NCBI RefSeq assembly: GCF_003171515.1
Contig: NC_089398.1
Coordinates: 1 to 64,000, forward strand
DNA length: 64,000 nucleotides
From: Pyrenophora tritici-repentis
Lineage: Eukaryota > Ascomycota > Dothideomycetes > Pleosporales > Pleosporaceae
Reading direction: 5' to 3'
Under the pieces are notes generated by a model that was given only the letters and a program-made list of their open reading frames with translations, was not told the DNA's origin and did not search any database. Of the stretch, positions 49,479 through 57,809 are shown piece after piece (the stretch's first letter is position 1; each line of letters starts with the position of its first letter). A program made the position numbers and the translations under genes.

Positions 49479-50621
49479 ATGACCACATTTACCACCCGCG
49501 ACGCGACCGTGACTTTACGCGACCAGTCAGACTACACCGGATGGATGCTGCAACTACAAGCGCGTTGCGTAGCGCACAATATTTGGGATAAGATTAACCC
49601 AAAATCTACCACTCAGCCCCTACGGGAGCCAAAAGACATTAGAATCCCAGTATTCGCTAACTACCAAGCAGCTGCTGGCATTGGAGAACCAGAGCGCCTA
49701 AGCGAGCTGTCTAGCAGCGGGCAAAAGGCATTCAAAGAAGATCTTGAGTACTATCGTATGTCGATGGAGCAGTACAAGAGCGACCGACACCGGTACGAAA
49801 AGGAGCAATCGAGCTTCCAACATATCATGACCTTGATTCAATCAAGCGTGTCACCACACCTACTACGCACATGCTGTCTCCCAGACAAGACATTACGCGA
49901 GTGGATTGCCAACCTACAACTGACCGTTGGGGTTGATGACGAGACTGAGAAAGACCGAGCACGCGAGCGCTATCTTGCGGCCCTACGGCCCATGAGAAGC
50001 GCGGCGCAATGGGACACGTGGCTGGCTGAGTATGACCAAGCCGCAACCCACGCGGAGACGTACAATGTCCCCGAGCTATCCCAGCTTAGCACAACAACAA
50101 AAGACTTCCTGGCAGCCGTCAATAAAACTGCACCCATATGGGCCACCAATTTTCAGGATAATGGTCGTGGGGCAGTAGGCATGAGCCGGAAGGAGATGAT
50201 GAAACGGTTCCGAGAGCATATGATGATAAACCATCCCCTTAGATCAGGGAAGCACAAAGCAGCTATGGCAGCTTACGATGGACCATATGGATCAACTCTT
50301 GCTGGCGGTGAATACGACCAGGAGCTATCAGGGACGCCTCATAGTTCGAAATCCGCGCCATCGACAAAAATGAAACCGGGGCAGACCCCGCTAACAACGT
50401 ACCGGGGACGTCCTCGTAAACAACGCCGAACTGGGGCAGACCCCAATACCAACGTACAAGCTGGAAGCACAAAGTCCACGCTTAAGAGATCTTCAGAACA
50501 AGACTCTTTCACCACTGCTGGAGTACAATGCCAAGCATGTGGACAACATCATAGCATCAGAACATGCTTTTATCTCTACCCAGAGACTGCCCAGAATGGT
50601 GGCAACCTAATGAGACAATAA
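49479..50621 (+). CDS. Copia-3 Gag
   Basis: A 380-aa capsid-type protein with a helical core (residues 1-250) and a basic linker with KRSSEQD, ending with a zinc knuckle CQACGQHHSIRTC near residues 349-361. It stops at 50621. The Pol frame overlaps from about 50564 in the -1 frame, so Pol could be made by -1 frameshifting in the overlap. Confidence 0.88.
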   Translation: MTTFTTRDATVTLRDQSDYTGWMLQLQARCVAHNIWDKINPKSTTQPLREPKDIRIPVFANYQAAAGIGEPERLSELSSSGQKAFKEDLEYYRMSMEQYKSDRHRYEKEQSSFQHIMTLIQSSVSPHLLRTCCLPDKTLREWIANLQLTVGVDDETEKDRARERYLAALRPMRSAAQWDTWLAEYDQAATHAETYNVPELSQLSTTTKDFLAAVNKTAPIWATNFQDNGRGAVGMSRKEMMKRFREHMMINHPLRSGKHKAAMAAYDGPYGSTLAGGEYDQELSGTPHSSKSAPSTKMKPGQTPLTTYRGRPRKQRRTGADPNTNVQAGSTKSTLKRSSEQDSFTTAGVQCQACGQHHSIRTCFYLYPETAQNGGNLMRQ

Positions 50622-50764
50622 GCGAGCTCATTAAGTTCAGACGCATACATGATTCATCGTTTCAAGGGCTAATCCGCGGACAAAGCAGACCCCGTACTCG
50701 CACACCAGTGCTGAAGCAATCACATACACCGACCCCAGATCTCTCTCAGTCACCAATCGAATGA

Positions 50765-53700
50765 CTAGAAGGCCGAAAGATTACGGACGTAGACGCCGCG
50801 CTCACTACCATCGCACGGAGTGGGACAGCCGAGCACACGTACCCTCTCGCACGATCATTCATTCTCGATTCAGGAGCGACGTGCCACATCACAAACAATC
50901 CAGATCGGATATACAACTACCGCCCGTCATCATTAGGAGACTACATATGGGCTGGTAGTATAAAGATTTGGATACGGGGATACGGGACCACAGACATCAC
51001 GCTGCAACATCAGCATGGGACAACAAAGCTAGTGCTGCGAGATGTGGCAATCTGCCCAGAGATCGTATGCAATCTAGTGTCCTTCCGACTGCTACGGCAG
51101 AGAGGAATCTGGTGGGATACCAAATCAAACCCAACTAACCTACGAGGACCAGACGATCAAGTTATTGGCAACCTCTCAGAAACCTTTGGCCAGTGGGTAT
51201 TAGAGTACAGTCCTCTACCCCAGGCATTTGTCCATACAAGAGCCATCACAACACGCACGCAGAGAGGACCAAAGAAGGCTTCAGCGATGCTATGGCACAA
51301 GAGACTCGGCCACCCAGGACCAGCAGCAATCGAGCATCTCGTGCAGCAGTCTGAGGGGGTGCGAGTTCAAGGGGTGACGACAGTACAATGCGACTCCTGC
51401 GGAAGAGCCAAGTCCAAGAGACAGATACGACGCCTACCACGAACAAACGACGAAGGCCCAGGAGAGCGACTTGCTATCGACTTCCATACATACGAAGTCC
51501 AGGCGATCACAAAAGAGAAGAGCCAAATGCTCATTACCGATCGTTTCTCAGGCCTCCAATGGGACCTATACTTTACCGACAACCGGACAGCCAAGTCCAT
51601 TATCCGGCTGCTCACAACTTTCTTCTTATTTATGAAGAACCATTACAACATATCCGTTAAGACCATAGAGTCTGACAACGAGATCACAACTGTTAAGCCA
51701 GATGTCGAGCGATGGCTGGCAACACAGGGCATCAGAGTCGAGCCCTCAGCCCCAGACACACAGGCACAAAACGGTGGAGCCGAGCGCTCAGGGGGTGTAA
51801 ACAAGGAGAAGGCACGCGCAATGCGACTTGACGCCAATCTCTCTTGGGAACTGTGGCCAGAAATCACTCGAGCCGCAGTCTATCTCTACAACAGAACCCC
51901 AAACTACAACAATCACTGGAAGACACCATACGAAGTCTTCTTCACACGAGTAGCTTTCAGCAACGGAATAGTCACATCTCTCCGAAAACCAAACCTCACT
52001 CACCTTAAGGCATATGGCTGCAAAGCTTTCGCCATGACAGACGACACCCACAGAGGGAAGTCGCGCCTACAACGCCTCGACCCAAAGGCATGGATCGGAT
52101 ACCTAGTCGGATACCGGTCATCAAACATCTACCGAATCTGGATACCGTCACTCGCCAAAGTGATGAGCACTAGAGACGTCGTCTTCGACGAACAGTCAAT
52201 TTTCGATGGCAAAACCGAAGACCTAATGGACAACCTCATGCACAATACGCTAGAAGAAATCGCGACACACGTGAGGACCATTGAGCTGCCAACACCAGCG
52301 CAGCAACCAGAGACGGAGTCCTTCTATGAGGACAGTCCACCGGAGGAGTCACTCGCTCAGGACAGCGAGGGCGACCAGCCAGGATACTATCAAGGGAGAA
52401 AAATCCGGGACAGCTACCCGACACCTCCGGCGACACCGCCACCCGCAGCGTTGCTCGCGCGGCTAATGGCAGGAGCATCGCTAGATGAGAAGGATCGACA
52501 AGGAACCCCTAAGACTGCCCCATGGGCAGCAGCGTTCATGGCGGGTACCCAGGCCGGAAAGGTTGGAGAATACAGAGGAGTAGCTATGGACAAGGCTGCG
52601 ATTGTGAGAATGCTCGCCAAAGGCTTGAAGCCCCATCGCAGCCAGCTACCACCTCTGCCAACATGCCGAACTAAGCTTGAGGACCACCCAATGGGAGAAC
52701 TATTCAAAGAAGCAGAACAGTCCCATCTAGCAAGCCACTATCAAATGAACTCATGGACAGAGTTCCCCATAAAGAAAATCAAGCAAACAGGACAACAAAT
52801 CCTGGGCTGCATGTGGGTATACACCTACAAACTTGACAAGCATCACCGACTACTCAAGTGCAAGGCACGACTAGTCGTCCGCGGTGATCAGCAGCGAAAC
52901 ATCACATCGCAAGACACCTACGCGGCAACACTCGCAAGCCGGTCGTTCCGAATGCTAACCGCAATTGCGGCAAAGTACGACCTAGAGCTCAAACAGTACG
53001 ACGTGGCAAACGCCTTCGTGCATGCGACAATAGACCGAGAAGTATTCATGAGAATGCCACGCGGCCATCAGAAGCCAGGCACTATACTTAAGCTCAACAA
53101 GGCATTGTATGGACTGCGCATATCCCCGCTCCTCTGGCAGAAAGAGTTCACAGGCACTCTCAAAGAACTCGGGTTCCAGGAAGTACCGCACGAACCCTGC
53201 TGTCTCATCAAAGACGGCATCATTATCTTCTTCTACGTGGACGACATCATACTCGCATACCACAAAGACATGGAGCAATCCGCCCAGCAGGCAATTGCCC
53301 GCCTCCAGGACAGATACCTCTTTACTGGGGGAAACGACTTACAATGGTTCCTCGGCGTCGAGATTATCCGAGACCGAAAGGCGCGGACGATCCAGCTATC
53401 GCAGGCGGCCTACGCAGACAAGATCAGCAGACTGGCCGACCGTACCGACATTAGACACGACACGCCGATGGCGACTGCCGAACTACTACCAAGAGACGGC
53501 CTCGCCTCCCCATCAGAGATCAACAAATACCAGCGCAAGATAGGCTCGCTCCTCTTCGCAGCCGTGACCACTAGACCAGACATCGCCTTTGCGACGTCGC
53601 GGCTCGCCCGCTTTCTCTCCAACCCAGGACCGGAGCACCATGACGCTGCCGACCGAGTCCTCCAATATCTACTAGCGACAAAGCACCTCGCGCTACAACT

Positions 53701-54259
53701 CGGAGGAGGCGCTGGACTACAGATAGCCAGCGATGCTTCCTTTGCCGACAATACCCTAGACAGGAAGAGCTCACAGGGCTACGCGATCAAGCTCTTCAAT
53801 GGACTCATCGCATGGAAAGCTAACAAACAAGACACTGTCACAACATCAACGACAGAAGCCGAGCTCCTCGCTCTATCTCAAGTAGCCAAGGAAGCTCTAT
53901 TCCTGTCCCGTCTCCTCAAGGAGCTGAATATCCAGCTTGACACCCCTAGTATCACTATTCAATGCGACAACAAACAGACTATTCGCCTAGTCACCGAGGA
54001 GGTCTCAAAGCTTCAAACCAAACTCAGACATGTCGACATACACAATCACTGGATCAGACAGGAGGTGTCGACAGGCCGGATCTCCGTAGAGTACATACCT
54101 ACCGCGGATATGATCGCCGACGGTCTCACCAAATCATTGCCACCAAACAAATGGCCAGAATTCCTAGAACAACTAGGACTAGTCCCGCTAAGGAAATCCT
54201 GGCGAGAAACTCGGCACCGCTCGAAGAAATTCAAGAGAAACTTGAAAATCTCGTGGTAA
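50765..54259 (+). CDS. Copia-3 Pol
   Basis: The frame is open from just after a TGA at 50762-50764 to 54259. The protease LDSGATCHIT lies at about 50864-50893, before the GTG at 51032 and far from any good ATG, so Pol needs Gag fusion. The same frame also continues upstream of the TGA (50564-50764), so the TGA looks like a mutation. The integrase has HKRLGHPG, a CDSCGRAK pair, AIDFHTYE, ESDNEI and GGAERSGG. Reverse transcriptase has KARLVVRGD, QYDVANAFVHA and FYVDDI; RNase H has SDASFADN and the HVDIHNHW block. Confidence 0.9.
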   Translation, partial: LEGRKITDVDAALTTIARSGTAEHTYPLARSFILDSGATCHITNNPDRIYNYRPSSLGDYIWAGSIKIWIRGYGTTDITLQHQHGTTKLVLRDVAICPEIVCNLVSFRLLRQRGIWWDTKSNPTNLRGPDDQVIGNLSETFGQWVLEYSPLPQAFVHTRAITTRTQRGPKKASAMLWHKRLGHPGPAAIEHLVQQSEGVRVQGVTTVQCDSCGRAKSKRQIRRLPRTNDEGPGERLAIDFHTYEVQAITKEKSQMLITDRFSGLQWDLYFTDNRTAKSIIRLLTTFFLFMKNHYNISVKTIESDNEITTVKPDVERWLATQGIRVEPSAPDTQAQNGGAERSGGVNKEKARAMRLDANLSWELWPEITRAAVYLYNRTPNYNNHWKTPYEVFFTRVAFSNGIVTSLRKPNLTHLKAYGCKAFAMTDDTHRGKSRLQRLDPKAWIGYLVGYRSSNIYRIWIPSLAKVMSTRDVVFDEQSIFDGKTEDLMDNLMHNTLEEIATHVRTIELPTPAQQPETESFYEDSPPEESLAQDSEGDQPGYYQGRKIRDSYPTPPATPPPAALLARLMAGASLDEKDRQGTPKTAPWAAAFMAGTQAGKVGEYRGVAMDKAAIVRMLAKGLKPHRSQLPPLPTCRTKLEDHPMGELFKEAEQSHLASHYQMNSWTEFPIKKIKQTGQQILGCMWVYTYKLDKHHRLLKCKARLVVRGDQQRNITSQDTYAATLASRSFRMLTAIAAKYDLELKQYDVANAFVHATIDREVFMRMPRGHQKPGTILKLNKALYGLRISPLLWQKEFTGTLKELGFQEVPHEPCCLIKDGIIIFFYVDDIILAYHKDMEQSAQQAIARLQDRYLFTGGNDLQWFLGVEIIRDRKARTIQLSQAAYADKISRLADRTDIRHDTPMATAELLPRDGLASPSEINKYQRKIGSLLFAAVTTRPDIAFATSRLARFLSNPGPEHHDAADRVLQYLLATKHLALQLGGGAGLQIASDASFADNTLDRKSSQGYAIKLFNGLIAWKANKQDTVTTSTTEAELLALSQVAKEALFLSRLLKELNIQLDTPSITIQCDNKQTIRLVTEEVSKLQTKLRHVDIHNHWIRQEVSTGRISVEYIPTADMIADGLTKSLPPNKWPEFLEQLGLVPLRKSWRETRHRSKKFKRNLKISW

Positions 54260-54306
54260 GCCTTGAGTAGGACTAAGTGCCCAGCTTGCAAGCGTGAAGA
54301 GCGTCC

Positions 54307-54320
54307 AAGCTGAAGGGGTG
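54307..54320 (+). other. Copia-3 polypurine tract
   Basis: AAGCTGAAGGGGTG lies directly before the 3' LTR. Confidence 0.65.
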
Positions 54321-54537
54321 TGTCAGATAATAGCACTGTTGAAGATGAGAGCGTACAGACGCTGGGTTAGACTAGCGCGACCCGGCATCTGAGAGAGCCA
54401 ATCGGATCACAGGAAGGCTTGGCACCCCCCAGGTGTGCCCACAACCGTAGACAGAACCAAAAACACAATCAATAATCAATATCATCACGATCATTACCCA
54501 TTTCATCAGTATTCCAGATAAGAGTGAATATCTGACA
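54321..54537 (+). repeat. Copia-3 3' LTR
   Basis: A 217-bp copy of 49227-49443, followed by CCTAT and the continuing satellite. Confidence 0.93.
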
Positions 54538-54734
54538 CCTATATACAGACGCCTACACCAAATACCCTCTCCACCGAACGCCCTAAACCGACTCGATATA
54601 CCGACCCCATATACCGAACCGCTCTAGCACCTGCTGTCACCAGCACACTCACGAGCAAAACATTGACTAGGCAAGATGTATAGATCTATTAGTGGTTGTA
54701 ATAGATCCCTATATGCAGACGCCTACACTAAACA
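54538..54734 (+). repeat. 172-bp satellite, forward unit right of Copia-3
   Basis: One full unit and the start of another (CAGACGCCTACAC at about 54545 and 54717). With Copia-3 and one CCTAT removed, the spacing to the unit at 49062 is about 170 bases, so this is one array. Confidence 0.87.
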
Positions 54735-54955
54735 CCAATATTTTCTTTCCAAAAAGAGCTCGCTGTTACATCTCTTTCTATTTTATCACACTGCTCTTTA
54801 GCATCCGCGCCAATGGAAGACTAACTCTGAAATTGGACTACGCAACTATCCTCCAAATTGTACAAGACCTATAGAAACTCCATATTGAACAACATACATA
54901 GAACGGCTTAGCCAAAGTCCTACATAGTCACCGACTGATACAGGACTCTAATTAT
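54543..54955. repeat. Left arm of large inverted repeat
   Basis: Satellite plus LINE fragment, nearly perfectly complementary to 55216-55630. The identical 60-codon reading frames at 54692-54874 (+) and 55303-55485 (-) show the symmetry. The centre is the 243-bp solo LTR at 54968-55210. Confidence 0.9.
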
Positions 54956-54967
54956 TATTATTATTAT
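54735..54967 (+). mobile_element. LINE 3' fragment with (ATT)n tail, forward
   Basis: Shares its body with 18520-18714 and ends GACTCTAAT(TATTAT)n. Its first 60 bases resemble the 3' UTR of the LINE at 23400-23480. It is inserted in a satellite unit. Confidence 0.75.
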
Positions 54968-55210
54968 TGTTGAGAATACAGTCCGTAAGTGACTTGGTGG
55001 TATCAAGCGGAGGAGTAGTCACATGATTGGTGACACGTGCAGGTGGGTCCTAGCGGGGAGCTTGGACGCAGCTGCACGCAACACGGATCTACGAACGTGT
55101 GAATAGCTCCTTAGTCAATACAATACGAGTCGTACCACCACTACCGTTGTGCCTTAGAGAGCGCTCTATTAGGTAGTCATACTACTACTAATAGTGCCAG
55201 CTTCTCAATA
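54968..55210 (+). repeat. Solo LTR (copia type) at the palindrome centre
   Basis: Runs TGTTGAGAATACAG...CTTCTCAATA, 243 bases, with ATTAT at 54963-54967 and 55211-55215. The last bases are TA instead of CA. Internal order (TAGCTCCTTAG, CAATACAATACGAG, TAGTCATACTACTAC) resembles the Copia-1 LTR. The ATTAT duplication lies in an ATT repeat, so it is weaker evidence than usual. Confidence 0.6.
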
Positions 55211-55215
55211 ATTAT

Positions 55216-55447
55216 TATATTTCCATTAGAGTCCTGTATCAGTCGGTGACTATGTAGGACTTTGGCTAAGCCGTTCTATGTATGTTGTTCAATATGGAGT
55301 TTCTATAGGTCTTGTACAATTTGGAGGATAGTTGCGTAGTCCAATTTCAGAGTTAGTCTTCCATTGGCGCGGATGCTAAAGAGCAGTGTGATAAAATAGA
55401 AAGAGATGTAACAGCGAGCTCTTTTTGGAAAGAAAATATTGGTGTTT
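55216..55447 (-). mobile_element. LINE 3' fragment, inverted copy
   Basis: Minus-strand partner of 54735-54967. Its tail reads ACTCTAATGGAAATATAATAAT, the same as the tail of 18520-18714, so it keeps the more original form. Confidence 0.75.
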
Positions 55448-55630
55448 AGTGTAGGCGTCTGCATATAGGGATCTATTACAACCACTAATAGATCTATACA
55501 TCTTGCCTAGTCAATGTTTTGCTCGTGAGTGTGCTGGTGACAGCAGGTGCTAGAGCGGTTCGGTATATGGGGTCGGTATATCGAGTCGGTTTAGGGCGTT
55601 CGGTGGAGAGGGTATTTGGTGTAGGCGTCT
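55216..55630. repeat. Right arm of large inverted repeat
   Basis: Reverse complement of 54543-54955 apart from the simple-sequence tails, which differ (ATTATT on the left, ATATTTCCATT on the right). Two arms of about 410 bases separated by about 260 bases could form a cruciform. Confidence 0.9.
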
Positions 55631-55777
55631 GTATATAGGGATCTACAAGAGAGAGAATAGATCTATACAGCTATTGCCTGGTCGATGTTTTGCTCGTGCG
55701 TGTGCTAGTGAAAGCAGGTGCTAGAGCGGTTCGGTATATGGGGTCGGTATATCGAGTCGGTTTAGGGCGTTCGGTGG
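55448..55777 (-). repeat. 172-bp satellite, inverted units
   Basis: Units marked by GTAGGCGTCTG at about 55457 and 55621, 172 bases apart, on the opposite strand from 48936-54734. Confidence 0.87.
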
Positions 55778-56033
55778 TGTAACAGGCTGAGCCTATTACA
55801 TGCGCTACGCTGTGTGCGTAGCTGTCGTCATGCGATTCCTTCGAGATACATCTATAGGTTTCTGTCATCATCCATCTAATTCTACTTCGGCCCATCTTCG
55901 GTCCGCTCCTGTATTTATGTACAGCTAGCATCCTTTTGTAGCTCTTTGTCAAATCCACTCTGTTACAAGGCATCTCTTGATCAGTCATCTGTGTATCGTC
56001 ATCGATACAGCCGCTGGGGTCTAGCCCCTTACA
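55778..56033 (+). repeat. Solo LTR, 256 bp
   Basis: Begins TGTAACAGGCTGAGCC and ends GTCTAGCCCCTTACA, with the 5-bp duplication GGTGG at 55773-55777 and 56034-56038. It interrupts a satellite unit. The terminal TGTAA/TTACA pair and the size fit a copia-type LTR. No internal region is in the window. Confidence 0.88.
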
Positions 56034-56210
56034 GGTGGAGAGGGTATTTGGTGTAGGCGTCTGTATATAGGGATCTACAAGAGAGGTAATAGATCTATAC
56101 ATCTAGTGCCTGGTCGGTGTTTTGCTCGTGAGTGTGCTGGTGAAAGCAGGTGCTAGAGCGGTTCGGTATATGGGGTCGGTATATCGAGTTGGTTTAGGGC
56201 GTTCGGGTAT
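56034..56210 (-). repeat. 172-bp satellite, last inverted unit
   Basis: Third inverted unit, ending with GTTTAGGGCGTTCGGG. Sequence to the right resembles the array only in its flanking TATATA/TATAGAG strings (to about 56275). Confidence 0.8.
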
Positions 56211-56275
56211 AGGTAGCATCTAGATATATAGGCCTATTACTTTGCAGCAATAGAGCTATATACCTAAGGAAGAGC

Positions 56276-56870
56276 CGTTGCTCTGTCGGTTTCGTAGAGG
56301 GTGCCTTCGATCGAACATCTAAAATCAGTTGGCGCACGGGCCACTTGCAGAGATTTCTCTCAACTAAGGCCAGGTAACAACTCTGTCAAAGTTGCAGCGG
56401 CCAGCGCGCCCGCCACAACGCCTGCACGCAAGAGCAGACGTTGGAAACTGATTCTAGGAAGGCATTTCAATGGAATTGAGATGAAAAAAGGGTAATCCAG
56501 GACCTTTTTGTCATCTCGAAAAGTTGGTGTTCGTTGCGCGCGGGGTTATAGGATCTGTCTCTTCTAACCTAACTGTCTGTGACTGCCATGCAATCACTGA
56601 TCAGTGTTGGTAGGCCTTGTACGATCGTACGGGTGAATAACAACAACGAGGTTCTTCTGGTGACTGGTATTGGTATTGATCTTCTACGAACATAGCTGCT
56701 ACGAAGGTACACCTAAGCTCTGCGCAAGGTGGGCCGAAGTCGGGCCGAAGTGTCAAGCAGCCGACGTCTCTACCGATACTCACGATCCGACACAACAAGC
56801 ATAATAACTTAGCAAATTATCACGAGGCAAGGGCTTAGGCATAGAGTGGTGGCGGTACTAGTTAATTATT
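56276..56870. other. No gene recognised
   Basis: About 600 bases of mixed composition. Short frames (64 and 65 codons) show no domain, signal peptide or codon pattern that I trust. No clear repeat boundary is seen. It could be remnant host DNA. Confidence 0.45.
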
Positions 56871-57039
56871 TGTTAGATGTAGGAGGACCACGCAGATATA
56901 AGGAAGAAAGTTGTTGTATTAAGTGATTTAACAGAGAGCGATTATATACATAAGTAGCGAGCTAAGTAAGCACGCACTAGTGGGTTATGTGAGTACATCA
57001 TTCATAGTGTACTTAGTGCACAAGGTGCTAGGTCTGACA
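56871..57039 (-). repeat. Solo LTR related to Copia-2
   Basis: On the + strand TGTTAGATG...TCTGACA, 169 bases, with TTATT at 56866-56870 and 57040-57044. It shares GTTGTTCTATT..GAG-like, AACAGAGAGCGATTATATACAT and CTGACA with the 167-bp Copia-2 LTR but is clearly diverged, so it is an older insertion in the same orientation class. Confidence 0.88.
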
Positions 57040-57044
57040 TTATT

Positions 57045-57425
57045 ATGCGGCTAAAGTTGATTCCTTTTGCAAAGGAGTGCATGAAAGAGAGGCCTAGTAC
57101 TGTGATTCAAGAGGATAAAGCACCTGCTTACAGCTATTACGTTTAAAGCCGGGTGTACAGTTAAGAGCACGTAGCACAGTTGCTTTAGTGCGGTAATTCA
57201 CCTAACTTGAATGCTATTAAGCCTTGCTAGTTTTAGATGAAGAGATTCACAACAAAGAAAGGAGCTCCTAAGAGTAGAGCTCAAGCTATTCGTGCGTAGG
57301 AACAGTGCTGGGATGAGCTGCCTCAAGAGAAGATACAGGCCTAGATTGAGCGTATTCTAATCTATATCAAACAGATTATTGACTTAGAGGGAGGAAATGA
57401 GTACAAGGAGGGCAGAAATGTACGT
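57045..57425 (+). pseudogene. Tc1/mariner-type transposase 3' fragment, RIP-mutated
   Basis: Frame-by-frame reading gives a DDE_3-type C-terminal half: a QEDKAPAYSYYV block (family: EDNAPAHS), then NSPNLNAIKPC (family: NSPDLNAIEPCW), then KRFTTKKGAPKSRAQAIRA and WDELPQEKIQAWIERI-like sequence. TAG stops stand where Trp is expected (after KPC, after F, after IRA, after IQA). The catalytic positions are also changed (Asp to Asn, Glu to Lys). The solo LTR at 56871 truncates it on the left. Not functional. Confidence 0.8.
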
Positions 57426-57672
57426 AGGACTGATTGAAATCAATTGTATCGGGCCAAATCACCCCTGTACTTGCTCCGTGCGCTGACTAGGGGGGGTGGG
57501 AAAAGACTTTTTAAATGCACCTCCGTACAAGCTATCTCGTGCTGAAGGTTATTCGGAGAGCGCCTCGGAATAACCTTCTGCCTATAGACTGTGCGGATGG
57601 TCTAAGCGTCGTTCGGACCGAGATATCATCGAGGATTCACCAACTAGGCTCCAGCCCATTACAGCCCTAGCC
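57426..57672. other. No gene recognised
   Basis: Between the Tc1/mariner fragment and the broken secreted-protein gene. A short hairpin, AAGGTTATTC...GAATAACCTT, lies at about 57547-57579. Telomere-like CCCTAACCC occurs at 57671. Confidence 0.45.
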
Positions 57673-57809
57673 CTAACCCGAACCACAGAAACAGCCTAGG
57701 GAAGGAACGACGCCCTGAAGTTCAACTGTGTTAGTAGTCGAAGATGCAAGATTATTAGCTAGTAACTTACGGGTTGGCAGTCTCCAGGATGGCAGTTATT
57801 GGGCTGTCC

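Larger units (their letters stand above)
49227..54537 (+). mobile_element. Copia-3, Ty1/copia retrotransposon in the satellite
   Basis: A 5311-bp element with 217-bp LTRs 49227-49443 and 54321-54537 (TGTCAGATAATAG...TATCTGACA), identical by eye, and the target duplication CCTAT at 49222-49226 and 54538-54542. Gag and Pol are in different frames, and Pol has an in-frame TGA near its start. Confidence 0.95.

Noticed and set aside
55671..56102. 143-codon minus-strand ORF
   Set aside because: It runs through satellite and a solo LTR; no coding signal.
56301..56495. Small + strand ORF of 64 codons as a gene
   Set aside because: No signal peptide, domain, splice signal or promoter distinguishes it from chance.
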